Assembly: GCA_023053575.1 (NCBI GenBank) | Contig: JAKZAP010000015.1 | Location: forward strand, 16,998,055 to 17,062,054 | Length of the DNA: 64,000 nucleotides | Direction: 5' to 3' | Source of the DNA: Branchinecta lynchi | Lineage: Eukaryota > Arthropoda > Branchiopoda > Anostraca > Branchinectidae | Part shown: one piece after another, positions 42,060 through 52,728 of the stretch | How positions within the stretch are numbered: the stretch's first letter is position 1 | Layout: the number at the start of each line of letters is the position of its first letter | The notes under the pieces: generated by a model | Told to the model about the DNA's origin: nothing | Seen by the model: the letters and a program-made list of their open reading frames with translations, nothing else | Databases searched by the model: none | Made by a program: the position numbers and the translations under genes

Positions 42060-44600
42060 TCGATTCAATTCAGTTTTATTTCAACACGGACTAGGCGAAT
42101 TCCACGTGGTAAAGTCAAACATACATATATATACTAGAAAGTGGTCGAATTACATATAAAATACTCAGAACAAACAATATAAAAAGTAACGATCGGGGTA
42201 ATAAACAACGGGGGGTAAAATAATAACCTACTAATTTCTGTTACGTAGGGAAACAAAGGAGGAGATAAAACTATTCTTGTATCTGCCGTGTCGGCAAAAC
42301 ACTGGTTTAAGGGTAGGGACTGGTTCGGAAGCTTGTCTTTGAGGCCTCTCGCTTTCTGTTGTAAAGTGTGGGGGGGGGGGGGGAGGATGTCGCGAAGGAC
42401 TGGGTTCAGAAGAGTCTGCCCTCCAAACTTTAAGCACAAATTTTCACGACGGTGAGACTTATATTTATTCAGAAATAGATATAAGGGAGTTTTAGAGATT
42501 TATCCGTTATTAGGAGAGCTCGGTATTGTATCCTCTCTAGAGTCTAGAGCATCCGATTGCTCGCGAGTCACACCAAAATGCCGTACAGGACAGCAGTATT
42601 CTAGGACTGGGCGAATGAACGAAAAATAAATGCGTAATAGGTGTTCGGAAGGGACACCATGACGGGAAAGAAGTTCCGAGTCCCCGAAGTCCTATATTGG
42701 CCTTCTTTAAAATGGAAACTACGTGCTTTTCCCACTTCATATCATTCGTGATGTGTACAGCCAGCAGTTTTATTTCTTTAACATATTGCTCATGGGGATG
42801 GGAGGACAAAATTTGGGTACACTTTTTTGAAAAGAGATCGTTAGGACCACTGATTTTTCCGTGTTTACCACCATCTAGTCTGCAGATACTTCATCACAAA
42901 TATCATCTATGATATGTTGTGCTTTGCTTTTTACATTTCTACGGCAGACTTCTAACAGGGAGAAGTCATCTACGTATTTCCAACGATCATCCATCAATAT
43001 CGCAAGCTCATTGACCATAACTAGAAACGGCAGCTGACGCAAAAGCGTACATTGAGGAACTCCACAGAAAATTGGAATGGGGTCAGAGTATGAATTCTTA
43101 TATTTAGTCTGCTGAGTCCTATAAGATAGAAAATTTGCGACTATTTTGACAAGAAATGATGGCACATCAAACTTTATTTTCAATTTCTCTAGTAGTATGC
43201 TATGGTTTATTAGGTCGAACGCTTTACGTAGATCAATGGCAATCAGATTGACCCAATGGTCGGGGTTCTCTAAATTTTTTAAAATGCATGGTATCCACCA
43301 AACCAACCAAGTAATGGACTTTAAAGGTTTGGGGAGATTATCAAATTGTTTTGCATCTATTAACTTTAGAATCTTTTCCTTTAAACAAGTAGAAAGAAAA
43401 CCCTCTAAAACTTTGCTGAAAACGGGTGTTATACACTGTCAGAAGTTTCATAACTGATAGCGTATAACACTTTCAAGAATACCACCTTTTCACTTAGAAA
43501 TAAAGTGTTATGACCAATTAAGTTTACACTATTTTATGCCTAGATCTCCAACAAAACCTTCAATTGGTAAAAGTACTAACGGGAACGAAAGAAACAACAG
43601 ATAACATTCCAAATTGTTATGTGTTGAAACCGCGCATCCTTCTGTTGACGTTATGTAACTTTTGACAGTGTAGTATTTTTACCTATTAAAGGTGTTGTTG
43701 GAGATCTAGGCACGAAATAGTATAAACTTGATTGGTCATAACACTTTATTTCTAAGTGAAAAGGTGTTATTCTTGAAAGTGTTATGCGCAATCTGTTATG
43801 AAACTTCTGACAGTGTAGTTATTGGACGGATTCCAGGAAAATCATTGGGAAAGCCTTTTTTAGCAATAGGAGTAATGTAGCCATTATCCAGACTGAGGGG
43901 TACTCACCAGTTTTTGTTATAGAATTAAAAATATCACACAATGGACCGGAAATGCCCGGGAAAGCATTAATAATTTCTACCGGAATATCAACAGGCGCAA
44001 AACTAGTCCTCTTAAGTCTTTTAATTTTCCTGGAAATTTCGGATTTTCTTTTCCGGAAAATCATTAAAACCTTCCGGCGACTCTGGGATTTCTTCTTTGG
44101 TCAAAGGGGGAAGGGATCGAACAATTTCAGCAAGGTGGGCATTGAGCCCGTTTGCTGTCTAACTCACTTTCCTCCAGATTGAAATCTACCCCTTCTTCAT
44201 TTTTCCACAACATCTGCTTTACGTTCGCGATTTACTCTATTGTTGTTATCATCTGTTGCTGCAGTCCTGGTCATTTTTACGAATTTTATTTTTAATTTTG
44301 TAAAGCCTGTTCCCTTTTTCCTTCTTGAAACAGGCGCCTTTTTCACGAATTAAGTATTTTATTTGCTTGGAGATATATGGGCGATCAGAAGAACAACGTT
44401 TTGAATTTTTTTTTTCTGGGAAACAGGATTTATATTTCTTCAACAAAATATCTTGAAATAAAGCGCCTTTTATAGAAACATTTTCTCTGCATAAACTTGT
44501 TCCCAATTTTCTTCCGCAATCCACGTGCTGAAGCTTAACAGTCCTGCATGTAATTTTGCGGCTTACCGATTCAGTTACAGGATAATTAACTTTAAAGCTG
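42060..44600 (-). mobile_element. Degenerate LINE: linker, reverse transcriptase, C-terminus
   Basis: - strand order: linker (44600-44249: FQDILLKKYKSCFPEKK, PYISKQIKYLIREKGACFKK), polymerase fingers (44064-43819: DIPVEIINAFPGISGPLCDI, FNSITKTGEYPSVW), then the inserted J element (43432-43817). Next come VFSKVLEGFLSTCLKEK, AIDLRKAFDLINHSILLEKL and YVDDFSLLEV (intact catalytic box, about 42955), the thumb (42809-42537) and the C-terminus (42439-42134). At least three frame breaks. The 3' end is near the ATTCAATTCAG at 42062-42073, the same family as 49147-49866. Confidence 0.75.
43432..43817. mobile_element. J-family element with about 140-bp arms, GTTA duplication
   Basis: TACACTGTCAGAAGTTTCAT at the left; ATGAAACTTCTGACAGTGTA at the right; the arms pair inward through GATCTCCAACAAAACCTTCAA. 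GTTA flanks both sides (43428-43431; 43818-43821). It interrupts the LINE polymerase between ESVQ and the TPVFSKVLEG segment. Confidence 0.8.
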
Positions 44601-44604
44601 TTAA

Positions 44605-45266
44605 AGCACAATGGACACTTCTAATGCTTTACTTTGTATTAAATGCTTCACAAATAAACATTTCCGACTTCCTTTAGAAGGCGCTACTAAAATCGGCCGT
44701 TTTCTTGTTATCCCTTGTCTTTACCTCTCTGGCATTTCGGCGATGCACATCTTAGGAGCTGGGATATCCTGGCAGGAAATTCAAAACTCCCAGCAATGCT
44801 TGATATAAAAGGATATATTTTAGATGTCACCAAAGTCAAGCCACAGGTGCAGTTTACCTGATTGTTCTAGTGTTTCATCAGAAGTTCCATGGCTTAAAGT
44901 GACTATTAAAAGTTTTTCTTTGTGGAATAGTGTTGTGACGCTTGATTAACTTGCTTTATAAAATGTACCAGAATATGCAATAAGCTTATAAAAAAATAAC
45001 ATAGCTACCAAAATCATTCAAAAACAAATAACCTATTGAAATCTGAATTATACAAGCTGAATTATGTTTAAAATAAAGATCTACTAAGTATTATAAGAAA
45101 TATCACTTTTATCTTTGTCCAAGCTAGTAAATTGAGCATGTACTGGCCAAAAAAGTGAAATTTAACAGAGAGGAAACTGCTGAAAAAGCTGCTGATCTAG
45201 GGGGTAAGCATTGTTCCTAGGTTGTTACAGAGTGGGATTGGGGTAGTTTAATGTGCCCATTGAACT
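44605..45266. mobile_element. T element, second copy, TTAA-flanked
   Basis: AGCACAATGGACACTTC ... GTGCCCATTGAACT between TTAA at 44601-44604 and 45267-45270. Collinear with 27019-27687 in the opposite orientation. Confidence 0.8.
44611..44808 (+). CDS. T-element ORF, copy 2 (unknown protein)
   Basis: 65 codons, MDTSNALLCIKCFTNKHFRL then RFLVIPCLYLSGISAMHILG, aligned without gaps to the ORF at 27469-27681 until the last codons, where this copy ends early. The ATG lies inside the terminal repeat. Function unknown; may be accidental. Confidence 0.3.
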   Translation: MDTSNALLCIKCFTNKHFRLPLEGATKIGRFLVIPCLYLSGISAMHILGAGISWQEIQNSQQCLI

Positions 45267-45270
45267 TTAA

Positions 45271-45779
45271 GCTACGTTTAAACGGAGGGTATTTACCCGT
45301 ACTCCGCGGGTATTTTTCTCCGTAAGAGCATCAAAACCGGGTATTTTCGAATTCAATTTCTTTTTACCCAGTTGTTTGTTTGTCGAAGGGTATTCTTCGG
45401 CGTCAGTAACAACAAAATAGAATTTTTGAGCAATAATTTTTAAGAAGTGATCCAAATTGACACATGTTGGTAGAGAGATATACCTTGGAATCTATTGCCA
45501 CGACAGTACTCTCCCTTGAAAACACCCGGTACCGTGTGAACACTTTCCCCTCTCGTCTCCGGGGAAAAATAGAGAGATTGCACCATACCGAACGAAAACG
45601 GACGGGATCTTAACGAAAAAAATTTACATTAGGAAGTATAGGACTTTCGACTTTGAGACTAAATTACCGGCCTTTGGTAGCCAATTTGAGCCAGAAAATT
45701 GCACGATCGTTAACCTGACTCCTTCTTGTTGGAATAATATAACTTTTGCAAACATCTAATCAACTACAAATAAAACTTT
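45271..45779. other. Possible decayed inverted-repeat element
   Basis: CTACGTTTAAACGGAGGGTA at 45272 and CGGTACCGTGTGAACAC at 45528 faintly mirror each other. Otherwise unassigned. Confidence 0.25.
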
Positions 45780-46348
45780 TACTTTTAACGAAGTTTCCGG
45801 TTTTGGCCGGATTCCAGGCTAACTACTTGTCCGGCGGGAAAATGGTTTTCACCATGTCTTCTTACCCTTGAATCGAACATCTAATCAACTTCAGATAAAA
45901 CTTTCGCTTTTGACAGACTTAACGGTTTTGGTCGGATTCCGGGCTAACTTCTTGTCCGGCGAAAAAATAATTTTCACCATCGTCTTCAGCATGTCTTCTT
46001 ACCTCTGAGTCGAATATCTTACCCCTAAATCGAACTACTTGTCTGATGACAAAATGGTTTTCACCATCGTTTTCAGCATGTCTCCTTACCCCATAATCGA
46101 CTATCACATTATCTGTTAAAAAATATGTCATTTGCCCCTTAATTTAAACCCCCTCCCCCACCCCTAAATGTAGTGCTACAGAGCCCATCTGCGAACTCAA
46201 CCTTACGCTTGACCCAACGAATCCTCACACCAAGTTTCATCAAAATGTATCTTTCCCTTCGACAGTTATAGTGCGCACAGACGGACAGACGGACAACTTT
46301 TGCGATGTCATAGGTATCCCTCCACTTAAGTTTTGGGATCCCAAAAAG
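45780..46348 (-). mobile_element. Type-1 element, inverted copy
   Basis: Three tandem units (GGAAAATGGTTTTCACCAT; CATGTCTTCTTACC) followed by GGACAGACGGACAACTTTTG and AAGTTTTGGGATCCCAAAAA at 46348. The open frame 45919-46131 is part of the tandem units. Confidence 0.7.
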
Positions 46349-47655
46349 CACACATTGCGATACCGTTCAGCTGCCTTGGGAGTCCATTCGGTTGAAGGAA
46401 TACCCACTGGATCTCATCAGATTCGTCAAGGACCGGTACTTCGATTTTCCTGGACTTCATACTCTCGCGAGCTTAGATCGCAAGTACACCTCTTTTCTCA
46501 TCAACCTGATGATCGTCTGGTCTAAGTTTTATGAAATTTTAGTTTTCGCGATGTTTAGTAAATCCGGATTTGGCCGATGTACCTCAGTAATTACAATTAG
46601 TGAGCTTCGGACCACATGAAATACTCTCGAGCTTCGCCATCTTATCATCATTGAGACTTTCGATTGAGACTTTCGGCATTACTACACAAAACTTTGGAAA
46701 CGAAAATTCTCCCGACGAAAACGTTTTACCCTTCGTCGTTGACTTTGATCTAATACTAGTAGTATTTACTGGTTTTAAAATATCCAATAAAACTGGTTCA
46801 TAAATATCTTCCGAAACCTGGAGTTCTCCAGATTTGTTACTTGATGGGCATGCTGGGGAAATGGTGGTTGTCGCGGAAGGTAGACTAGAGGAAAGGTGGA
46901 CTTTGGAAGTTTTTGGAGGAGGGAAATTGAGATGCGGTAACAAAACCGGCTCTGTCACACAAGCAATCGGCGGTTCCAGTCAGGATACAGGCGCCTGGTG
47001 GTGGGGAAACCCACAAGTCGGCCGATGATCCAATATTCTCGACCCCGACTGTACCACAAATTGGGAAGGCCTCGATATTTTCTGGGGGAATGAAGGTTCG
47101 GAACGAGGGGGTGGGCGAGAAGAATTTGAGAAACCAGAGAGCCATTAACACAATCACTACTAGTCAAATGACTAGATTCAGTCATCCCCTGTTTTAACAC
47201 AGTCGCATAAGTGGGCTTTGCTGTTGGGAGATGGGGGTTGCTGCGTCAGCTTGTCATACGGCGGTGACGATAGGCCTAGAGAGCGTTTACAAATGTTACA
47301 GTGTAGCCTACACTTCACTTCGCGCGTGCAAAAATATGCAGTTGCACCCTTTTTACAAATTCCCGGTGCATTAAAACGACACTTGGGTCCACTATTTGTA
47401 TTAGTAAAATGAGCATAGTTACAGTCATTTCCCTTTTTGCAATTTCCCCTCACATAGTAACGACAAAAAATAACACTATGGTTGGCATCGGTCATCCATC
47501 GGTCCCTCGGGGCTTTGCGGAAACTTGCTCGCTTCGAACTGGTTTAATCTTGTTTTGTGGCAAATCAGAAACGGGTTTTGAAATTGGCGATGACGCCAAT
47601 CCGCGTGCAAATTGCGATATAGATTCGGACTTAGATTTACGTAGTGCTTCTGCCA

Positions 47656-47865
47656 AGGCCGTATCCAGGGGGGGGGGGGGTTTAGGGGGTTGACCCCCCC
47701 CCCCCCCCCCGAAACAGACAAAAAATAATCTTTTTTATAGGCTTTTCCCTCTGATCTATGTGTTTTTTGTACTTTTTTGTCCGACAAGCAGGCAATAACC
47801 CCCCCCCCGAAAGGCACCCCCCCCCCCCCCCCCCGAAATAAATTCCTGGATACGGGCCTGGCTTC
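47656..47865. mobile_element. W element with C/G tracts, about 10-bp target duplication
   Basis: Ends GGCCGTATCCAGGGG and CCTGGATACGGGCC. GCTTCTGCCA occurs on both sides (47646-47655 region and 47868-47877 region). The interior has poly-C/G and AATAATCTTTTTTATAGGC. It splits the ORF1 frame at the GCAGAAGC codons. Mutator-like elements make 8-11-bp duplications; class open. Confidence 0.65.
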
Positions 47866-47973
47866 TGCCATCACCTTGTTTTCACTTTCTAGTAAAAAGA
47901 TTCTGTGGTGTCTATCACTGATTACATCCTACAGATTTAAAATTTCTACACTAGCTTGCTTAGATACTTCATT

Positions 47974-48391
47974 AGTTGCGTTTTTGCTGATACCGTGGTA
48001 TCTGTTACCCCGGTCTAAAGTCGTTTTTGCAGCTATCGTGGTATTTGATACCATGGTCAAAAGGCATTTTTGGAGTTATCGTGGTATCTGGCCAGCTATC
48101 GTGGTATCAGATATTCAGATACTATGGTCCGACCGTGGTAACTGGTCGTGGTATCTGAAAAGTCATCTCAGTTTCATCAAATTTTGTCAGATTGGCGAGA
48201 AAGAAGCTTATCACTTAGTGATGTAACTGGATATCTGTTTTTCTTTTGGGATGACTTCGAGAAGTGCAATTTCGGCAATAGTCGTTTTTGCAGAGCACCG
48301 TGTATCAGATACCACGATAACTGCAAAAATGACTAATTGCAGATCCAGTTACCGTGGTAACCGATACCATGGTGTCAGCAAAAACGCAAGT
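47974..48391. mobile_element. S element, ATT target duplication
   Basis: AGTTGCGTTTTTGC ... GCAAAAACGCAAGT between ATT (47971-47973) and ATT (48392-48394). Built from GATACCGTGGTATC-type palindromes. Opposite orientation to 34497-34861, same middle segment (TTTTCTTTTGGGATGACTTC). Confidence 0.8.
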
Positions 48392-48843
48392 ATTGAGTTT
48401 TCTTGTCAACTTGAGGTTTCCACTATTTTGGATGGTTATTTGGCGGAGAAGATTCTCTAGTTCACCGTCTTTCTCACTGGTGGGAAAACTTGATTGTCAG
48501 CTTTCGTTTGCAGTTTGGCAAGATTGGTTCATTGGTGAAGTGCATAATTTGACAAGCCTGGTCGCATCCGACCACGCTGCACTGAATACTCGCTTCTGTT
48601 TGGGTCATTGCTAAGGTTCCCACTTGACAACCCTGGTAATTTTTTTGATTTGTTACGTTCACTTTCACTACTTGATCCTCATGAAAATCAGTTTGGCAAC
48701 CAGCATCGGCTGGGAGGGAAAAGTTGCAATTTGGAATAGGGGTAAACGTGCAATTTAGCCTGCTTCGTCCAAGCCTAGTAGGAGAGGCCAAATTAAGTTC
48801 GGTACCCATAATTACTTCATGGCTGGGAAAAAAAAGTCCTTAA

Positions 48844-50002
48844 AGGACACCTGAACAATGAAACCATACTTGAACACACCATAGAGAATGCATTTACAGA
48901 CATGGCCACGGAAAGCATTCTTCTCCCGAGCGTGACATTTTCAAAATAGGGATGTTTGTTTCTGAAGGTTTGCACGTGCAGACTTCAAGACAAAAAGCGC
49001 AATTCATTCAAATCTTGTAAATCGTTAGTCGGATCGTATTGGACTTTCTTTTAGAAATATGTTTTGGCTTAACTAGTTAAAAAATATTCCAGAAGTAGGG
49101 TTGATTGGAGATTTGTTCATTTTAAAATTATTCGGTATTGAGTTCAGTTCAATTCAAATCAATATAATCTAAAAAACAGATAACGGACAAGCCGATGGGT
49201 CGTTTTTACGTCAATACATAACCTCATAGCAGAACAATCTACAAGTATATACAATTTTGCGACGTTTATACCGACATCTTATGATAAATATGGTCAATAT
49301 ACAAATACATTAATTCAATCAGATATAAAATACAAATAACATAAAATTAACGTTCAGAAGCGCTCTGAGTTGTATACACGAATAAACGAGGGGATGAAAC
49401 TCTGAGCATACCTAGTTCGCAAAGCTACCACCGGCTCTAAACGAGGCACAGGATCGGCAGCTTGACGAGGAAGACGAATTCGGAAGGGGAGAAAATCAGG
49501 AGGGAGTATATCCCGGTGAAGTGGGTTTTGGACTATAGATGTACCGAACTTCATACAAAGTTGAAGTCGGCGGCATGAAAGGGTATCTAATTTAAATTGC
49601 TTTAGGAGCTGAATGTCTGGGACCTTTGGAGCTTTAGATGTAACCAGCAACGCTCTATACTGTATCCTCTCAAGCAAATCCGACTGTTCCTGGGTCAGAC
49701 CAAAATGCCAAACCGGACAGCCATATTCTAGGTTAGAACGGATAAAAGAAATGTAAACGCGTAGTAAATCGGGAGATGGGACACCGTAACGGTACAAAAG
49801 TTTAAGGTAGCTTATAGCCGCGTTAGCTTTTTTAAGTATACTCTCAACCTGTCTCTCAACCTGAGTAAGGACATATGCAAAATGGAGCAAAAATTATAGC
49901 TTGGAAACACTATTTTGTATTTTGATTGGGTTTTCTGCAGGCAATGTTAACGGAAGTCATACAGATAGGGATGATACTTGGTACTCTTCATTCAGGTGTT
50001 CT
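48844..50002. mobile_element. L-family element interrupted by a truncated LINE
   Basis: AGGACACCTGAACAATGAAA after TTAA (48840-48843); right end CATTCAGGTGTTCT before TTAA (50003-50006). Its two halves (48844-49146; 49867-50002) align with 18088-18510 in reverse. Confidence 0.75.
49147..49866 (-). mobile_element. 5'-truncated LINE, polymerase C-terminus intact
   Basis: - strand: QVESILKKANAAISYLKLLY, RSNLEYGCPVWHFGLTQEQS, DLLERIQYRAL, and the end FIPSFIRVYNSERF at 49354, open throughout (the apparent start at 49890 lies in the L element). Truncation at the 5' side and insertion in L with a short TGAG repeat on both sides are normal LINE behaviour. Fewer defects than the other LINEs, so relatively recent. 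Confidence 0.75.
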
Positions 50003-50006
50003 TTAA

Positions 50007-50742
50007 GGGCGAGAGGCGGTTGGTTTGACAAAGTAACTGCTCACCACTTTCGATGCAACTTTAGGTGATAATCGGGGCGGCGAAGTTGAGGAAACCATAA
50101 CTTTGCAGCTAATACAAGTCCATTTTGGCAATTTTTTGCGTTCCTTTTTTGATATTCCGGCACGTGGTCCGTGAAGCCAGTCATAATAGGCCGAACATTG
50201 AAAGCAACCAACGTCGCATTTTCTGTGGCACTTGATACATCTCCTTCGGCTTGGGGGAGGCGGAATAGGCTCATTGCTGCTGCGACAGTTCTGACAAAGC
50301 CAGTTTGGTGTCTTTGACCGCTCGGAATTTAATATACCAGAGCAAGCTGGGTGAAACCAAGCCGGGCAACCTATACACTGGAAAGTCCCCGATCCGCAGT
50401 TTTTGTGACATGCACCACATGGATGTGTTTTCGTAGCCACTGTGCCTGTCAATCTCGCATTTATTTTACTTTTTCGCAATTCAGCAGACCGCGATATCAG
50501 ATACCACTATAACTTCGGAAACAACTTAAACCGTGGTATCAGATACCCTGGTATAAACTAAATATAAACTAACTAAAATAAGTAACACGAGAGTACACTG
50601 CGGACAGTAACCCCGACAGGATAGAAGATTGATCGTAGTAAGCGGAAGGAGAGTAGCGCTGCCTAGCCGCGGCAGAAGTGAACGGTGCTGGTGCAGATGG
50701 CACAACCGCAACAGAAGTAAAAAACTTCGGAAATGGACGCAT
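50007..50742 (-). pseudogene. LINE ORF1, N-terminal part with tandem PHD-like fingers
   Basis: ATG at 50742 opens MRPFPKFFTSVAVVPSAPAP and runs to the S-like relic at 50489-50568. Beyond it ELRKSKINARLTGTVATKTH leads to a first finger (CGAC, FQCIGCPAWFHPAC, WLCQNC), C-x2-C-x10-C-x2-C-x4-H-x2-C...C-x2-C, as in PHD fingers. The second finger (CIKC, FQCSAYYDWLHGPR, WTCISC) has lost two metal ligands (C to Y, C to R). The frame meets TTAA and the L element at 50007 and probably continues at 48843. Such fingers are known in some LINE ORF1 proteins. Confidence 0.55.
50489..50568. mobile_element. S-element relic
   Basis: GATATCAGATACCACTATAA and CCGTGGTATCAGATACCCTG; only the palindromic ends remain. 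Confidence 0.5.
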
Positions 50743-51689
50743 AGCTCTTTTATTATTACTATTACAGAATCTTAAAGGTCTGACGCTAACTTCACTGACA
50801 GTGGGGTATGATCGAGCAGCACGTTAGGTTTTTTCGTCTACCGCCTATATGTAGTGTGTCTGGTGAACTAGTGGGAAGGCGCTGCTGTACTCACCGGGAA
50901 ATAATGCGGAAGGCTCGGTCGAGCTTCTTCCTGCGCATCCCGAAATCACAGAATAGCCTTGTTAGACTGGCACAAAGACAGTAAAAGTGGGAAAGAACGG
51001 AAACTACCGTAAGCCCCATGAGTCACAACAATCAGCGCCGTTTAGCGGATGTTCTTTCGTTAAAAAATCGCTCTGTTGACATTTTCTTCCATCGCTCTCC
51101 GCAGAATCATCATCAAAGCACGTTTTATTGATTTTTTTTTTTCGCTTATGATGAGCATCCCCTCTCCATTCAGATTTCCTCTTTAATTGAAATAAAAAAC
51201 AAGTAAGAAAAGAATAAATAGCTTTTTAATGGATTTTTTTTTTTGAATTCACGATTTCGAATCAATTAATGTTGACAGACATTGCATACTCACGCCCTCT
51301 TGCCTTCATTATATTAATCATCTACCGCTCGAAATCGGACAAAGTCCAAACGCTAGGAAGCGCTCCGATCGATTTTCAGAGACCCGATTTTAGCGAAGTC
51401 ACCGGTCTTTCCCACTATTATTGTCTTTGGACTGGCAGCTGATCCATTGTTCACGTCACTACTGGTAGTTGCTAGTCTTATGGATTAGTTAAGCATTAGG
51501 GTCGGCTGTGTGTTGTTTTGTTTGTTGTTGAGTAGAATGTGGTTTCTTTTTTTTCTTTTTTTGTATGGCGTAAGCTGAAATAAAATTGATTGATTGATTA
51601 TTGTTTATTTTCCTCGTCACCGTTTATTGCAGCAAAGTAATTCAAAAATGCAGCCAAACAATTCACTGAAAAAAAAATCTTATAATGAT
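50743..51689. other. Unassigned stretch with a LINE-type tail
   Basis: May include 5' UTR of the LINE whose ORF1 ends at 50742. 51545-51602 (AAGCTGAAATAAAATTGATT, then GATTGATTATTG) resembles a + strand LINE tail. No coding signal found. Confidence 0.3.
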
Positions 51690-51900
51690 AAGATTATTTC
51701 CCAGCTTGAGCGGCTTGAGCCTGAAGAGGACCCTTGCCAAGAAGGGTCGAAATATAGCTCGATTAAAATGTAGCCTGCTTATCCGTTTTGCACCGTCAAA
51801 TATGATGTTTATTACACTAAAAGCCCAAGGGCAATGGCAATACAATCAAAAAAGAAACACGACACAGAACTTATATTCAACAACCACTAGAAACTGAAAA
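51690..51900. mobile_element. R-family element
   Basis: CTTGAGCGGCTTGAGCCTGA, GACCCTTGCCAAGAAGGGTC and TATCCGTTTTGCACCGTCAA, as at 39740-40070. Right boundary approximate. Confidence 0.5.
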
Positions 51901-52084
51901 AAAATTTTTATCTGTGAATCATTGCGAACTTGAGGAATCTACCCACTTTCTTTGTAGTATTAACTCTTCAACATTTGCTCCTTCTATTCCTGATCTCACT
52001 TATTTACTCCAAATATTTTTCTTATCAAATCATTCAATTCTCTACATCCACACATACGATGTCGCACACACTCATTTATATCTC

Positions 52085-52650
52085 TGTAGATAGATAGATA
52101 GATAGATAGATGTTTAATGAAGCCCTTGGGCCATGAACAAAAAAACACAAAACAGTACATCATTTACATTCATTATACGAGCGAACTTTTCATCAATCCT
52201 TCAGTCTCCAACTAACCTCACATACTTTTAATTATCTTACTTAAATGGTCCATAAATGCACCAATCCTGTATATACTTCTAGGGATTGTACTATTGAGTA
52301 GCTCCTTTACTGACATAATTCTACCATTCAAATTTATCTCACGCGGGACAGATAACTCCTGACACTTGTAAAGAATGTGGTCCAGCTCCCCTACCTCAAC
52401 TTTACAAAATTTACAAATCCGATTATCCCTGGTAACCTTTTAATATCCCAAATATTCCCCAAAACTGGAAGACAATTTGCTCGCAGCTTAATCCATAAAC
52501 TCAAAACTCTTGAAGGTAAATTAAGTTTAAAATAAACTTCTTCACCAAACCTTACCTTTGCTGCCTTGTAATACCTAAGTGTTTCAGACCTTTCCATTTT
52601 CCCCGCCCATTTCTGGATTTCTTGTCCCTCCATTGTCTCTCTGACTTTCT
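52085..52650 (-). mobile_element. 5'-truncated LINE 3' end with (GATA)n tail
   Basis: - strand: AKVRFGEEVYFKLNLPSRVL and SLWIKLRANCLPVLG, then a CKFCK-like knuckle in a shifted frame near 52400. The tail is a GATA microsatellite at 52088-52112. Related to the element at 23536-24330. Confidence 0.65.
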
Positions 52651-52728
52651 ACCGGCCCTTGACAACCAAGGGGAGGGCCACTTGAACGATCCCACCAGAC
52701 TATATATTACTATATCATCTGGAATTTG

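Larger units (their letters stand above)
46590..48843 (-). pseudogene. LINE ORF1, C-terminal part with CCCH zinc finger, multiply interrupted
   Basis: Read on the - strand: MGTELNLASPTRLGRSRLNC (48809), stop near 48474, ENLLRQITIQNSGNLKLTRK, then the S element (47974-48391). It continues NEVSKQASVEILNL and VMAEA, the W element (47656-47865), LRKSKSESISQFARGLASS, a frame break, and MTDANHSVIFCRYYVRGNCK (47495), followed by KGNDCNYAHF, a C-x8-C-x5-C-x3-H finger. A proline/serine-rich region follows in shifting frames to about 46590. Small CCCH and PHD-type fingers occur in ORF1 proteins of some LINEs; a decayed host gene is a less likely alternative. Confidence 0.55.

Noticed and set aside
46271..46525. 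+ strand frame next to the type-1 element as a gene
   Set aside because: It starts inside the type-1 repeat and shows no similarity.
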